Origin: Leishmania mexicana MHOM/GT/2001/U1103 | Taxonomy: Eukaryota > Euglenozoa > Kinetoplastea > Trypanosomatida > Trypanosomatidae | Length of the DNA: 64,000 bases | NCBI RefSeq assembly: GCF_000234665.1 | Contig: NC_018338.1 | Location: 1,280,084 to 1,344,083, forward strand | Direction: 5' to 3' | In this document: positions 40,409 through 51,700 of the stretch, piece by piece | How the letters are laid out: every line of letters starts with the position of its first letter | Position numbering within the stretch: position 1 is the stretch's first letter | Position numbers and translations under genes: made by a program | The notes under the pieces: generated by a model | Database searches by the model: none | What the model was told of the DNA's origin: nothing | Seen by the model: only the letters and a program-made list of their open reading frames with translations

Positions 40409-40708
40409 TCTGCCACCCAACAGGAGTCAAGCTCCACTCTACCCGACGATCGTCTCAGGGCCCCCTACAGGCAGTGCGATGTCCGACTGGTGTACGCCCG
40501 GGTCGCGGCCGACACTCTGCCCAGCATATGGTGGGCGTCGGGCCATTCGCTGACGCAGGTCGCTCCACCGCAGCGCCATCCAGGACGTGACCGCGGATAT
40601 CGAGCAGCGACGAGTCGCGCTGGCCCTCCCACGTCCTGGGCGCTTGACCCTGTGACGGCCAGGGGCGGCTGGGCGTTGGCAGGGATAGGGAGGAGGGACT
40701 GCTTGGCT
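40409..40708 (+). repeat. SIDER-like repeat, copy C
   Basis: 300 bp homologous end to end with copy A, starting TCTGCCACCCAACAGGAG only 6 bases after the DIRE 1 tail. It lies in the 3' flank of the C2-like gene (stop at 40871) in the same orientation relative to transcription as copy A has to RAD4. Confidence 0.78.
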
Positions 40709-40870
40709 ACTCCGGAGGGTGAATGCCTATTTTGGATTTTGCAGAGTCAGGTGTTGTTCACCATCAGGGGCAGTGATGGCAGGGAGATGAGAAAAAAAAT
40801 CTATAAAAGCAGGTGGCGGACGATTTCTCTAAAAGTAAGCAAAAAAGGGGCGTACGCGCTTGTGTGCACG

Positions 40871-43060
40871 TTAGCGTGGGATGGGCACGGGTATCGGAAT
40901 CGCCAACGGCGCCTGGGGCTGCGGCTGGATGGGAAGCTGCGTGTTCAGCTGCGGTGCGACCAGTGGTTGCGGTGACGGTGCAGCGCTTGGCGACGTCAGC
41001 GGAGTCGGTGCCGCAAGCGGTGGAGGCACCGAGGACAAGTACGGAGGGCTGAGCACAGGTGGGCCGCCGGTGGCGAGGACGGGCTGCGGCGCAAGGGTGG
41101 AAGAAGCTGTGCCGTACATGCCCGTGCTCTGCAACTCGGTGTGGAACGACAGTGGGGATGTGGCGACTGGAGGTGGCGGATAATTATTTTCTTGGTTAAT
41201 CCAAGGGACGGGCGGCACGGGCTGATTCGCCTGCGACGAGGCGGTTGGCGCGCTGAAGGATTCTATTGAGTTGGAGGGCGAGAGCCCCGTTTGCGACTTT
41301 GCTGGCGTTGGAAGTGGCGTTGCCGTCGGCTGAGCCGACGGCGCGGCGACGGTGTATGGCGGCGGCGGCGGGGTGGCTAGTGGAGGCGACGTTTGCGGAC
41401 TTGATGCTGTTGCCGCCGGCGCGTTGTAGGAAGGCGGCGGTGGCACGGGCTGGGATGTGGCGTTCGGCATGGGTGCCGCCGCCTGCGGTGATGGCACAGC
41501 TGGCGGCGGATTTGCCGGGACGGCTACGACTGTTGGCGCCTGCGGCGGCGACGCCCGCGCTGGGGGTCGATTCAAGGACGATGACGAGGAAGATGAGGAC
41601 AAACTACTGCTGCTCGCGCTACGGGTGCTGCTGAAAGACGAGTAGGAAGTGCGGCTCAAGCTCTTGGCGACACCAGTGAACTTGGGAGGGGCCAGCTGCG
41701 GCCCTGCAGCCGGCGGTGTGCTCTGCGAGTTTCTCTTGCTTCTCTTTCGGTGCTTATCCTGTGCGACAGGCTCGGGCACGATAGACGGCGCCGCCGTGCT
41801 GAGCGTACCATCCACGCTAGATTGGATGAGAATGTTGATGTGCTTCGTGAGGTGCTGAATCTCGTGCCCAAGCTCGTCGCAGTACTCTACGTGCTGTGCA
41901 GGGATCGACGACAGTGGTATGTCTAGCGCCGCGCGGTAAGCAACGATCATGTACGACAAGTTGGTACCCAAGCACTGGAGTTGGTAGAGCACGTCGTATT
42001 GTAAGTAATGGCCTATGGAGCCTTCAGCGGGAAGCGGCAGCTTGTTCACTGGGTTGCGCCATTGCCGTACCATGTCCTTCACCTCACGACTCGTTCCGAT
42101 ACGCGGCGGGGCAGGGCTGTTGTCCACAAGCTGATTGGCTACCTGCAATACGATGTTTGCCACCCTCACAATCGATGCCACATGGTGGTCGATAGACTTG
42201 GTAAGCCGGGAGGTGCTGACGGTGCCACTCTTGTCCGGTCCTTTGAGTGGCGTGCGTGTCAACACATCGTGCTCTCGGTGCAGCGCTGCCGCGACGGTTT
42301 CGCTGAGAGATTGCAACTGATACGCCACATCGTACTGCAGGAGATAAAGCAGACTGCTCTTCTCGGCGGTGTTGGCCGGCACGCGCCTTGGCGGCTGGCC
42401 ACGATCACTAGTACTGGCACGCGCTGCCGTCACCTCGCGCCCGCGTGACGCGTCCTGCACGCCTTCGCAGCGAGTAGGTTGGCTTGGGCGACGATGCCGA
42501 TCACTTTCACCCACAACCACACGCACGATGTACGGCTTGCCCTGGTCGGCACTGGTTCCTCTGCTGGGCTCGGGATCGCGGGCAGGGGGTGCAGCGACCG
42601 GCAGCGGCGTCACCGATGCCTGCGGTGCCGGCGCATCCAGCGAGAGCACCCGGCAGTTCATATCGGCGTAGCCCACTGTCTCACCGGCAGCGTTGCCGAT
42701 GACGTAGTCGGCGTACGTGCGCAGGGGAGGTTGTGCGGCTGCGTCGGGCTGCGATACCAGCGGACACGGGCACGACCACCGCGCAGCGCCAACGACTGTC
42801 CCTTCCTTTGCGCTGACCAGCTGACACTGACACATGGCAGGAAAGGCAGTGGCAGCCTGTTCACTGCTCATTCGAAAGTCGGCCTTGTGGCAAATGTTAT
42901 ATGTCACTGAGTCGCCAATAGCGTAGCCGTGCGGGTGTATCACGATGGGAGGGAAGTCGAGGAAGCGCACCTCGACAGAAATGGTTGACGAGGCGCTGGC
43001 AATGAGTGGGTTGAGTCCGTACACCCGCTTCACGGCCACTTCGAGACGATAAGACTGCAT
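40871..43060 (-). CDS. C2-like domain protein with two LQYDV modules and proline-rich tail
   Basis: 729 residues from the ATG at 43060; the frame upstream begins with GTG. Residues 1-140 look like an N-terminal C2-type beta domain: SYRLEVAVKRVYGLNPLIA, ISVEVRFLDFPPIVI, then IGNAAGETVGYADMN. Two helical modules follow, 237-267 (LYLLQYDVAYQLQSLSETVA) and 349-379 (GHYLQYDVLYQLQCLGTNLS), each centred on LQYDV-x-YQLQ and probably an internal duplication. From about 430 the chain is disordered: Arg/Ser run, a poly-Ser stretch (SSSSLSSSSSSSSL), then about 200 residues rich in Pro, Ala, Ser and Thr ending IPIPVPIPR. Such N-terminal C2-like domains are common in ciliary and trypanosomatid cytoskeletal proteins. 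A scaffold role is inferred. Confidence 0.75.
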   Translation of the reverse strand: MQSYRLEVAVKRVYGLNPLIASASSTISVEVRFLDFPPIVIHPHGYAIGDSVTYNICHKADFRMSSEQAATAFPAMCQCQLVSAKEGTVVGAARWSCPCPLVSQPDAAAQPPLRTYADYVIGNAAGETVGYADMNCRVLSLDAPAPQASVTPLPVAAPPARDPEPSRGTSADQGKPYIVRVVVGESDRHRRPSQPTRCEGVQDASRGREVTAARASTSDRGQPPRRVPANTAEKSSLLYLLQYDVAYQLQSLSETVAAALHREHDVLTRTPLKGPDKSGTVSTSRLTKSIDHHVASIVRVANIVLQVANQLVDNSPAPPRIGTSREVKDMVRQWRNPVNKLPLPAEGSIGHYLQYDVLYQLQCLGTNLSYMIVAYRAALDIPLSSIPAQHVEYCDELGHEIQHLTKHINILIQSSVDGTLSTAAPSIVPEPVAQDKHRKRSKRNSQSTPPAAGPQLAPPKFTGVAKSLSRTSYSSFSSTRSASSSSLSSSSSSSSLNRPPARASPPQAPTVVAVPANPPPAVPSPQAAAPMPNATSQPVPPPPSYNAPAATASSPQTSPPLATPPPPPYTVAAPSAQPTATPLPTPAKSQTGLSPSNSIESFSAPTASSQANQPVPPVPWINQENNYPPPPVATSPLSFHTELQSTGMYGTASSTLAPQPVLATGGPPVLSPPYLSSVPPPLAAPTPLTSPSAAPSPQPLVAPQLNTQLPIQPQPQAPLAIPIPVPIPR

Positions 43061-44107
43061 CCTGCTGAGTCGCGCTACCGTTGCGGTGGCTGATGCTAAG
43101 CAAAACAAAAGAGTTTCGGTCACGCTGTGAAGTCTTCTGCATAAGGTACTGATTGCCTTCGCTGATTCGGTCTACGGGGGAGGAGTGCTTGGGGGAGGGG
43201 GGGTCGTTCTTTTTTTTGTTGTTCTGTGAAACCCTCAGCGGCGTGATGTGTGCTGTACGTGACTTACATTCATTCCAGAGTCGATGGCGAGCACGCAGCA
43301 CGCTACGGTGACCTGGAGTGTCGTTCTTCAGCGCCTCCTGTTCCCGGATGAGCGGTGCAAACGAGGTTAAAGGCGAGCAGGGCAGGAATGAACGGATGAG
43401 GGATCGCAGTGCACACGCGCAGGTCAGAGTAGCTTGGCAAAGACCTACCGAGAGGTCAGCCACGTAGGATTAAGAGGAGAAGGGTGGAGGTTCGGTCAGT
43501 GAGAAAGACCTGTGAGCCCATGAAGGATGTCACCGTGACGCACTCGTGTGGCTGCGTGTGGGCGTGCGCATGTGGGCGCGTGCATCAAACCAGACAACTC
43601 AGTGCGCCCCGTCCGCCTCCCCTCATCCTCTCCTTGTCGAAGAGTTTGGGGCTACCCAACGAACAGGGCGAACGGCACTCTCGTCGTTGGAGCTCTTTTT
43701 CTTCTTTTCGCTCTGTGGCGCGTGTGTGCGTACTCCCCACAGGCACACGCATCAAGGCGTGTGCCACGGACGACACTAAGAGGGCAGCACACGGAGTTGC
43801 GCTAATGGTCGTCTCTCCTTTTTTTCTTCCGGCATGACTGCTTGGTGGTTGCTGTTACGTGCGACAGAAGGAAAGGAAAACCAAGCGTGCCTCACAACGA
43901 GAGGGGAAATAGTGGTGCCGCGAGGGAAGACTGCTCACCGCCAGATGCACATAGATCTTTATCAACGCAAGCAACGGTGGCAGGGCCACGCCTCTTCCCT
44001 TGCGGGTGCGCCTGGACTGTGTGTGTGATGCTGTTTCAATGCTCTTGGCGGGCATGACGCGTACACGCCGAAATACTCGGCACAGACGACTCTGCCGCCT
44101 TCTGCAT
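43061..44107. other. intergenic region
   Basis: C2-like gene leader and the 3' UTR of the next gene. A plus-strand T-rich stretch lies at about 43208-43225, and purine runs near 43165-43200 give pyrimidine tracts on the minus strand. No gene is supported. Confidence 0.55.
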
Positions 44108-45388
44108 CTACGCATCCTCATCCCTGCCACCACCTTTCTTGAACTTGCCGATGCCGTAGACCTTCTCCATGAGGTAATGTGTCCGCACACGGCCGCCTGG
44201 CTTGTTCTGCGCCATCAGCTCTGGCGACTGCTGCAGGGTTTCAAGAGACGGTGTGATCATGCGATCGCGCAAGCGGCCTCTTTTCTCCGCCACCTCGCCA
44301 CGCTTTGTCGTCTTCGCGACACTATCTTGGTCCTTCAGCGCCTTGGCCGTTGCCTTGGCCGCCATCGCGTCCTGCTGCTCCTGTAAGGCGTGCATCCTGT
44401 CCATCTTCGACTTGCGGCGCTTCATTGGCGTCGCGCCACCAGCGGTTGGCGGCGAGGCACCATCGTCGTCTAAGCGTGGGCGGCGGAAGATGGTCTTGGA
44501 GCCCGTCTTGCCACGATCGATGTACGCGCGCCGATTCACCTCCCGCTCCTCATCCGTCTCCTCCATGCTACGCGCCACCTTACGTGAATCAATCTTGGCA
44601 CTCTCGCTGCGGTCCATGTCCTCCATCGACTCCGACCAGGCGTCACTATCCTCGGGGTGAATGCGCAACTCCTCCTCCTGGGCCGACGCTATCATCTGCA
44701 GCAGCTTCTCTTCCGCGACGGCGGTGCCCTCTGGTGGCTCGTACATGGTGGCCCCGCCATCTGGGTTCTCGGTAGCGTGGTTCGTCATTAGATTCGCAGG
44801 CACTTGCGCAATGTTGCCATCCTTGTCTTCTAGCATCGGCATCTGGCCAGCAAAGTTGAGCGGGTAAGGCGCCTTTGACCCTACCGTGTACTTGTCCAGC
44901 TCGCGGTCGATGTGCTCCTGAATGCTGGCCTGTGAGATGTAGTTGATGTGGGTCATATACTGCAGACGCTCGCTCGCACGCTCGTACCAGTAGAAGAACT
45001 GCCGCTCGTGGAACTCGCGCAACAGGTCTAGGTGCTTCTTCTTCAACGCTTGGCGGCCCTGTGCCAGCTGCTGCGACTCGCGACGCTTGCGCTCCTGGCC
45101 CTGCATCTCGTGCTCCCACTGCGCCAGCTGCGCGGATTTGGTGATGTTGTACTTGTAAATGTACTCGTCAGCGTTGACGCGGAACGACTCGAGCCACTGC
45201 CGCTTGTACAACTTTCGTAGATGCTCAAACTGGGCCTCATGCACGTTTCGCCAGAGCTCGTTCTGCTTCCACATCCAGTGGCGGTACGGTGTAAGAAAGC
45301 CGGTCATGCGGCGCCCGTGCTCCGACTTGGAGGGCAGATTGTAGTAGGGACGCATCTGGCGCCGCGCCACCCCGCTGGAGCGCATCAT
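44108..45388 (-). CDS. basic coiled-coil protein, possibly mitochondrial (mitoribosome-type), 426 aa
   Basis: The start is taken at the ATG at 45388 (another ATG follows at 45385); the upstream frame begins at TTG. The N-terminus MMRSSGVARRQMRPYYNLPS is basic and could target mitochondria. Residues about 35-170 are a continuous charged helix with many aromatic residues (WMWKQNELWRNVHEAQFEHL then RKLYKRQWLESFRVNADEYI, ERKRRESQQLAQGRQALKKK, LREFHERQFFYWYERASERL). A Pro/Asn region, an acidic stretch (HPEDSDAWSESMEDMDRSES) and a Lys/Arg-rich C-terminus (KVYGIGKFKKGGGR) follow. The helix recalls small-subunit mitoribosomal proteins of the mS26 type, but evidence is weak. I would annotate it as hypothetical, putative mitochondrial. 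Confidence 0.7.
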   Translation of the reverse strand: MMRSSGVARRQMRPYYNLPSKSEHGRRMTGFLTPYRHWMWKQNELWRNVHEAQFEHLRKLYKRQWLESFRVNADEYIYKYNITKSAQLAQWEHEMQGQERKRRESQQLAQGRQALKKKHLDLLREFHERQFFYWYERASERLQYMTHINYISQASIQEHIDRELDKYTVGSKAPYPLNFAGQMPMLEDKDGNIAQVPANLMTNHATENPDGGATMYEPPEGTAVAEEKLLQMIASAQEEELRIHPEDSDAWSESMEDMDRSESAKIDSRKVARSMEETDEEREVNRRAYIDRGKTGSKTIFRRPRLDDDGASPPTAGGATPMKRRKSKMDRMHALQEQQDAMAAKATAKALKDQDSVAKTTKRGEVAEKRGRLRDRMITPSLETLQQSPELMAQNKPGGRVRTHYLMEKVYGIGKFKKGGGRDEDA

Positions 45389-46238
45389 GGTGCTAGTGAG
45401 CAAGAGTACACGGTGTTACTACTTCCACAAATCCTCCAACGGCGTGACGCCCAATAGACCTCTTCACGTGCGGCCGTTGCTGCGATGGATAGGGGCACAG
45501 ACTCGCCTTCTCGGCGAAAGAAAAAGGAGGCACACGCCCGTACGTGATGAGGTGGTCCACGTGCGTGCCGCCGGTGGTTTTTTTTTTCGTTTATCGTTAT
45601 GTATACCTCGGCAGCCTCCCTTCTCCTTGGATGAAGAGAGGAGACACAGTGAGGAGAAGAGGGAGGAGCAGAGGCGGGGGGGGGGGGCGAAGAGACGCTG
45701 CATTGGGGACGAGAGAGCACATACCCTCGATGGAGGCATAGGCGGGATCTTACCACGGAGCATCACCGAATGGAAACCGACAGAAAAGCTCGAAGAGACA
45801 TTGCTCACAGCACCGCACGCGCACATGTGTCTGCGGTGAGAGAAGCGAAGGAAGAGGGTCACGGGAGGGGCGATGTGTGCGATGCCAACGTAGAGCTTCC
45901 GCGGGTCGACAACGACGCCAGCCAGAGCGCTGAAGACGAGAACTTAAGAAACTAGAAGAAAGTATTTGGCTTGCTTATCACTAGCACAATAGGGAAAAAC
46001 GGAGCACCAAGCAGAAGACAACGCACCTTGGAAACACGGCGACGAGAGGGGGGAGAGAGTCAAGAAAAAAGGCGCGACACGCATGCATGCATACGCACAT
46101 ACACTCAACGACGCGCTCAACAGCGCATGTCGTTGCTTCCCCTCATCGGTCCTTTTCACCTCAATACGTACATCGTCACATTATGAATGTGTGCCACCAG
46201 AAAAAGGGAGCAAAACAGAAGAAAACGCGCCGTCACCT
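45389..46238. other. intergenic region
   Basis: No supportable gene. A poly-T stretch lies at 45578-45588 and GA/G-rich DNA at 45640-45690; plus-strand frames are Arg-rich shadows of UTR. Confidence 0.55.
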
Positions 46239-47135
46239 CTAATGGCCGACAAAGTCGTCGACCGACTCATGCGTTAATCCGTGTGTAGGTATCCGCGTCG
46301 CAAGCCGCTGCTTCAGCTCCGCGGCCACCTTTTCCAGTGTGGTACTGGGCATTCCAATGGTCGTCACTGGCTCTACGAGGTATCGAGCGCTATCGGTGGT
46401 GGGCGGCGGCAACGGCAACATCCGAGTCCCGAGCTGGCTGATGGGTAGTTCCGGCTCCAGGGTGAGAGCCTCCGTCTCACGACTGTACTCCACCGCCGTA
46501 TCCGGTTCCACGCGCTCCGACTGCTGCACGAGAATGTCAACGTAGACGGTCGCCTGCCGCACCGTGTTCCAGCGCTGGATGAGCAGTTCCTTCTCCAGCG
46601 CCTCCGGGCTGATCGTCCCCTGGTGAGTGCCGGCAGTCCCTGCGGTGCCGTTGTCGCCATGTTCACCGGCGCCACCGTCGTACAGGTTATGGTAGTATTC
46701 TTCCGCCTTTCGCTGCTCCTCGGTCAGCTCTGGCGCGGTACTCGATGGCTGCCCTGCAGCTGCGACACCGGCTGCATCCGACGCTCTCGAGTCGACTGAT
46801 GGGCCGCCGGCGGGGCCGCCTGCCACCCACGCAGCTGGTTGATTGGTCGCTTCACTTGGATTGACGATGGGCCCCGTGTTTCCCCTGCTGAGACAGCTCC
46901 CTGCCATGGTGCTGTTGCGTAGAGCAAGATAGCAAGCGTCACAGACGCGCTCTGGCTCCGTTATGCCCCGCATCGGAATGGCAGCCCGGTGCCGCGAGCA
47001 GTCACCACATAAGACGTAGCCGCAGTTGCGGCAGTGGTGGCGACGCACCGTGGTGGAAAAAACGCAGCCACATCCGTTGCATGCCGGCGCATCCTCGTCC
47101 TCCTGCCAGTACCCCTTCGACTGCTTCTCTCCCAT
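46239..47135 (-). CDS. FYVE zinc-finger protein
   Basis: 298 residues from an ATG. Residues 10-69 are a canonical FYVE finger: WQED (WxxD, W10-D13), then C19, C22, RRHHCR (31-36, the phosphoinositide-binding basic patch with C35), C38, C43, C46, and RVC (63-65) with C68. All eight zinc ligands are present, so PI(3)P binding and an endosomal location are expected. The rest is less ordered: a Ser/Gly/Pro-rich linker (about 80-145), a helical segment (LTEEQRKAEEYYHNLYDGG; later EALEKELLIQRWNTVRQATV with YVDILVQQSE), and a C-terminal helix TTLEKVAAELKQRLATRI. No second known domain is visible. Confidence 0.93.
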   Translation of the reverse strand: MGEKQSKGYWQEDEDAPACNGCGCVFSTTVRRHHCRNCGYVLCGDCSRHRAAIPMRGITEPERVCDACYLALRNSTMAGSCLSRGNTGPIVNPSEATNQPAAWVAGGPAGGPSVDSRASDAAGVAAAGQPSSTAPELTEEQRKAEEYYHNLYDGGAGEHGDNGTAGTAGTHQGTISPEALEKELLIQRWNTVRQATVYVDILVQQSERVEPDTAVEYSRETEALTLEPELPISQLGTRMLPLPPPTTDSARYLVEPVTTIGMPSTTLEKVAAELKQRLATRIPTHGLTHESVDDFVGH

Positions 47136-48716
47136 GGCGGCTAGGTTTCTGTGTCAGGCAGCGTGGTGCGCTTGCGTTGAGTGAAAAACAAGAGAGGGGG
47201 TGGAGGGGGGGGGGCAACACGGAACAACGGCCGATTTATCGGTGTGCCGAATCAGTTTGACGCACCAGTGGAATAACGACCGCTAACGCAGGCGCGTCGC
47301 TTGGCGTGCACGTCAGGCCTTTTTTTTGATAGCCTCGATAGCGAATGAGTTCCGCGCAGAACCAAACCAATGTTGCAAGCTGAGACAGCGGCGCGCTGGA
47401 AACGGTCCAACTTAAGTGAACCTTAATGCGCACCATTGAGGAAAAAGAACGGAGAAAGGGGAGGGGAGAAGTACGAGGGCGTTGACCGGATGGTGTGTGC
47501 AGCATTAGGCGCAGTGGTTGAGCCGGCAGCCCCCCTACTTGTCCTCGCTCCACTTCAGATTTCGGCGGTCAAGTCTGCGCGTGGGTGACTCGCCGTTGCA
47601 GTAGGCGCGGGCTGATCATGCGAGCAAGTGTTCGGAAGCACAAGGACGCCGTCGCACCGCCTCTGACGTAAACAAAGCAATGCGCGCGTGCACTGCTTCT
47701 GCCTGTTGGTACCTTCTGAGTATGATATGCGTACCACTCACACGCGCACACCTGCTGGGAATATCGTCATCCGTGACAGCTGGAATCACAAAGGTAAGCT
47801 CCCCTCCACACACACACACGAGCAAAAAAAAAGAAAAGTGCAGGAAACATCAAAGACGTGAGGCCCTACCCCCCCCCCAAGAGGGAGAGGGGGGAGGATT
47901 AATAATAATAATAAAACAGATAGAAAGCGAGATGACAAACAAAAGGTGGTAAAGACCATCTATGGGGGGGAACGAGTGGCCTCTGCCTCTTTCTTGGCCT
48001 TGCGGAGGTGCAAACACATGCATCGGTGAGTGGGAGGCGGGGCCGAGTGGACCTCCTCTGTAGCTTTGTATCACAGCAATTCTATCGTTGTTGGAAAGGA
48101 GGAGTGTGCCGAGCAGCGGCAGAGGAAACACGAGCGAGGGAGCGAGAGCACCTCCTACGCTTCGGTTCAAATGCGGGGAGCGGGGGAGGAAGAACAACAA
48201 AACGTGCACTGCCCTTCCACCGCCGCCGCCTGCGACACTTGAGTGTGTCGCAAGACACGACACATCATGATGGACGGGGAACTAACGAGTAGGAAACTGC
48301 GAAGAAGAAACGTGAGCGTCCGCGTACCCATGTACAAACCGCACGCGGGAGTGACGACGGTCACAGAAGCAGCGTAAGAAATGCTCGACAGGCGGGGAGG
48401 AGGATGGGATAAGGGCTTTCCGGCTGCTACCTCCGGCCGTCGTCGTGGTGTGCCAATATGGGTGCGCTTCGCAGGAAGAGGAGACGCACGAGCACGAACA
48501 CACGAGAAGGGACGAAAGGAAACCGAATCGAAGTGGTCTGAAGTGGTCGAAGCTACAAAGGTATGATGCGTAGAGGTGAGTCATTGTTGTCGTCCCTCTC
48601 CACACCCAGCCGTTGTAGCATCGCTGCTTGCCACAGGCAACTGTCTTTCCGTCCGTCTTTTCCTCACAGAGCTCGCTTTTTTCCCCGTTTTCTGCGTGTG
48701 GTTGTTCTTGTGCACG
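47136..48716. other. 1.6 kb intergenic region
   Basis: FYVE gene leader and the SMC1 3' UTR. Low-complexity, with A-rich (47820-47835), AAT/AATAATA (47897-47915) and C-run (47868-47878) elements on the plus strand. No gene is supported. Confidence 0.55.
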
Positions 48717-51700
48717 CTAGTACGGGTAGCCACGCAGGTCCATTGTGAGCACCTTGGAGCTCTCCCGATCCTTGTCCTTCATAACGCCCAGCAGCATGTC
48801 TGCCATGTGGTAAAGCTGTTCCTTCAGCGAAACCACGACGAACTGGCACGACTGGCAGTTTTTGCGAAGGTAGATCGAAAGTTTCTCTACATTGCCGGCG
48901 TCTAGCGCCGCGTCCACCTCATCCAGCACGAAGAAGGGCGTCGGGGAGACTTCGTGGATGGCAAAGAGAAGCGCCAGGGCCGCCATGGTGCGCTCACCGC
49001 CAGAGAGCAGCTCCATCGGCATGAAGCGCTTGAGAGGCGGCGTGGCGTGGTAGGTGGTGCCGCCGAGGTACGGCTCCTCCACATTCTCCAGGCTAAGGTA
49101 CGCCGAACCGTGCACTGCATGGGCGCGGGTGCCCATGGTGAGCTCGCGGTACACTCTGTCCACTGTGACCGCGACCTTCTCGTACATCTCCATGAAGCGC
49201 GCCGTGCGCTGCTCTTTGACGCGGGTGAACTCCTTGTTGGCCACACGGGCCATATCGCGGGCCTCGTCCAGCAGCGTCGACGACGCGCCAAGACGATCCT
49301 CCGATGCCATGACGCGCGAGGCGGCCTTCATATTTGGCGCCAGAGACTCCATCTCCGCGGCGAGCGCCTCCAGCTGCGCCTGGGTACGGTGACTGTATGC
49401 AGAAAACTGAGCCCGGTCCGCTGCCGCCACCCGCTGTGCCTCCGTGAGCGAGGAGAAGTCGATGCACATGGTCGTCTCTGAATCGAGGGCCGGCGAGGAG
49501 GCAGAAGAAGATGCGGCGTTCGGTCCTCTGCGAATGCCGCTTTGGCTCGCTCCGCCTTCGACGAGCAGTGTGAACGGCTCGGAGATAAGAATTGGCGCGC
49601 GGCTCCCTGTGGCGCTGGACCTTTGCCGCGACGACGGCGTAGGCAGCCCGGAGGAGGCACGGGTGGCCGCGTCCGTATCCTCGCCGCGCGCGCGTTTCGC
49701 TCCACTGCTGGCCGCCGGCTTCATTGGAATACTGATTTCGTCCATCTGGCAGCGGCGCACCAGGTTCAGCCGACGCAACCGCAGAGAGTCGCAGGTAAGC
49801 TGAATGCCTGTGACGAGCTTCCGCGCCTGAGCGACACGAGCCAGATCAGTCTCGGAGTTTCGAGTCGCGTTTCGAATCTGCTGCTCCAGCGCGTCGAGCT
49901 CGGTGCGGCTCTGCGCAGCCGTCTTCCTCATCTCCTGGTGCTGCCGCTCCGCCTTCTCCACGAGTGCTTTGTAATCGGTGAGGTCCTTCTTGCACTGCTC
50001 CTTTTCTTTGTGCAGCCGCGCACACGTCTCCTCGAAGTCGGCGATCTTCGCGTCGCCGACCTGCTTCACCTCCATCTCCAGCGAGCTCTCCAGCTTGTGA
50101 ATCACGAGTAGCAGCTGCTGCCGGGTCTCGGCGCGCTGCTTTGCCTCTTGCGCTTGCTCTCCTTCCAGGTGTAGTAGGTTGGGGATGCCCACCTTCTTCT
50201 GGAAGTCAGCAAAAACCTGTCCCTCGACGCGCGAGATCGACTTGGAGAGCTCCAGCAGCTCTTTGTGGATCACCTGCAGCTCCGCCGCGTATCCCTTGTG
50301 CCGGGTTGCGAAATCGGCTCCGCGGCTTTCCAGCTTCGCCAGCTCTTCCGTCAGCCGCTGCGTCTTGGAGTCGTTGGCGCTTTGCTCTGTGTGCACTACA
50401 GCGACACGCTTCTCAGCAAATTCGCGCCGCGCCTCCATGTCCCGAATCGAGATCTGGATGCGGGCCAGCTCTGCCTCCCCACCTGCGGCGGCCTCGCTCA
50501 ATAGGCGGTCGCGGGCAACGCGAAGGTCCTCGTACTTCTTCTCGTCCCACTTGCGTGCGCGGCTCTGGACGGAGGCCAAACCACCTTGCACAGACCCGTT
50601 CTTCAGGAGGACTGTGCCCTCCAGCGTCACCACCTTGAAGCGCTCCCCGCTGCGGCCGTAGGCGACCGACTTGGCCTCGGCAACCGTGTCGCACAGCAGC
50701 GTCTGGCCCAGTGTATACCGCACCGCCGGCTCCAGCTCAGGCTCAAAGCGAACCACATCGACAATGGGCTTGCATGTGCCACCAAATGTGCGCAAACGGT
50801 CATCAACAGCCTTGCCTTGCACTGTGTCCAATGGTAGAAACGTCATGGGCGGCATGCGTTGCTCCTTCAGATACTTGACGCAGCGAATCGCCACCGCGGT
50901 CGTCTCCACAACGATGCCCTCGAGGTTTTTACCCATGGCTACCGTGACCGCGTTGCGGTACCGCTCGTTGGGCACCGTGCACAGATCCACCATGCGTCCG
51001 CGGATTGGGAAGAGGGAGCGCAAGGCCTGGAGAGCGTCCGCCATGCGCGAGTTCTGCTTGCTCGTGTCTTTCATGTAGCGCAGCTCGTGCAACTGCTCCT
51101 GCAGCCGAGCCAACTCCGCCTCCCGTGCTTTGTTCTTCTTCTGCATAGTTTCAAGGTCCTTACTGGCTTCCGTGAGCTGGGTCTTGAGCGTGCTCACCGT
51201 TTCCTCCAACTCGCTGCGGCGCCGCTGCAGTTCCGCCCCGTACTTCCCGGCTGTCTCAATGGCTTGGCTGACGTCCTTCATCTGCTGCTGGTGTGCCTCC
51301 GCGGCTCTGTCGCATTGTTTTAGGGTCTCCTGTGTGGAGTCGCGTTGCCGCAGCACCGTCTCCCGGCGCTGGCGTAGCATCACTGTTGCGCACTCCGCCT
51401 CCTTCCGCAGTTGCCGGTACTCGCCCAGCTGCTGCTGGTTGAGAACGGCGTTCAGCGTGACTCGCTTCGCGTCGTCAGCGGCGCAGCGCTTTTCGAACGT
51501 GTCAAGGAGTGCTTTTTGCTTCTTCAGCTGTCCTTCCAGGCGCTCTGCCTCGGCAGAGCGGATAGTTGTCGCCTTCTGCGCTGCTTCCAGCTCCTGCCGC
51601 TGCAGCTCTGCCCTGCGGGTCAGGTGCGCCAGCGCCGCTTTAATGCGCTCCACGGTGTTGTGCTTAACCCGCAGATCATCGGCAGACTTACGCGCCTTTT

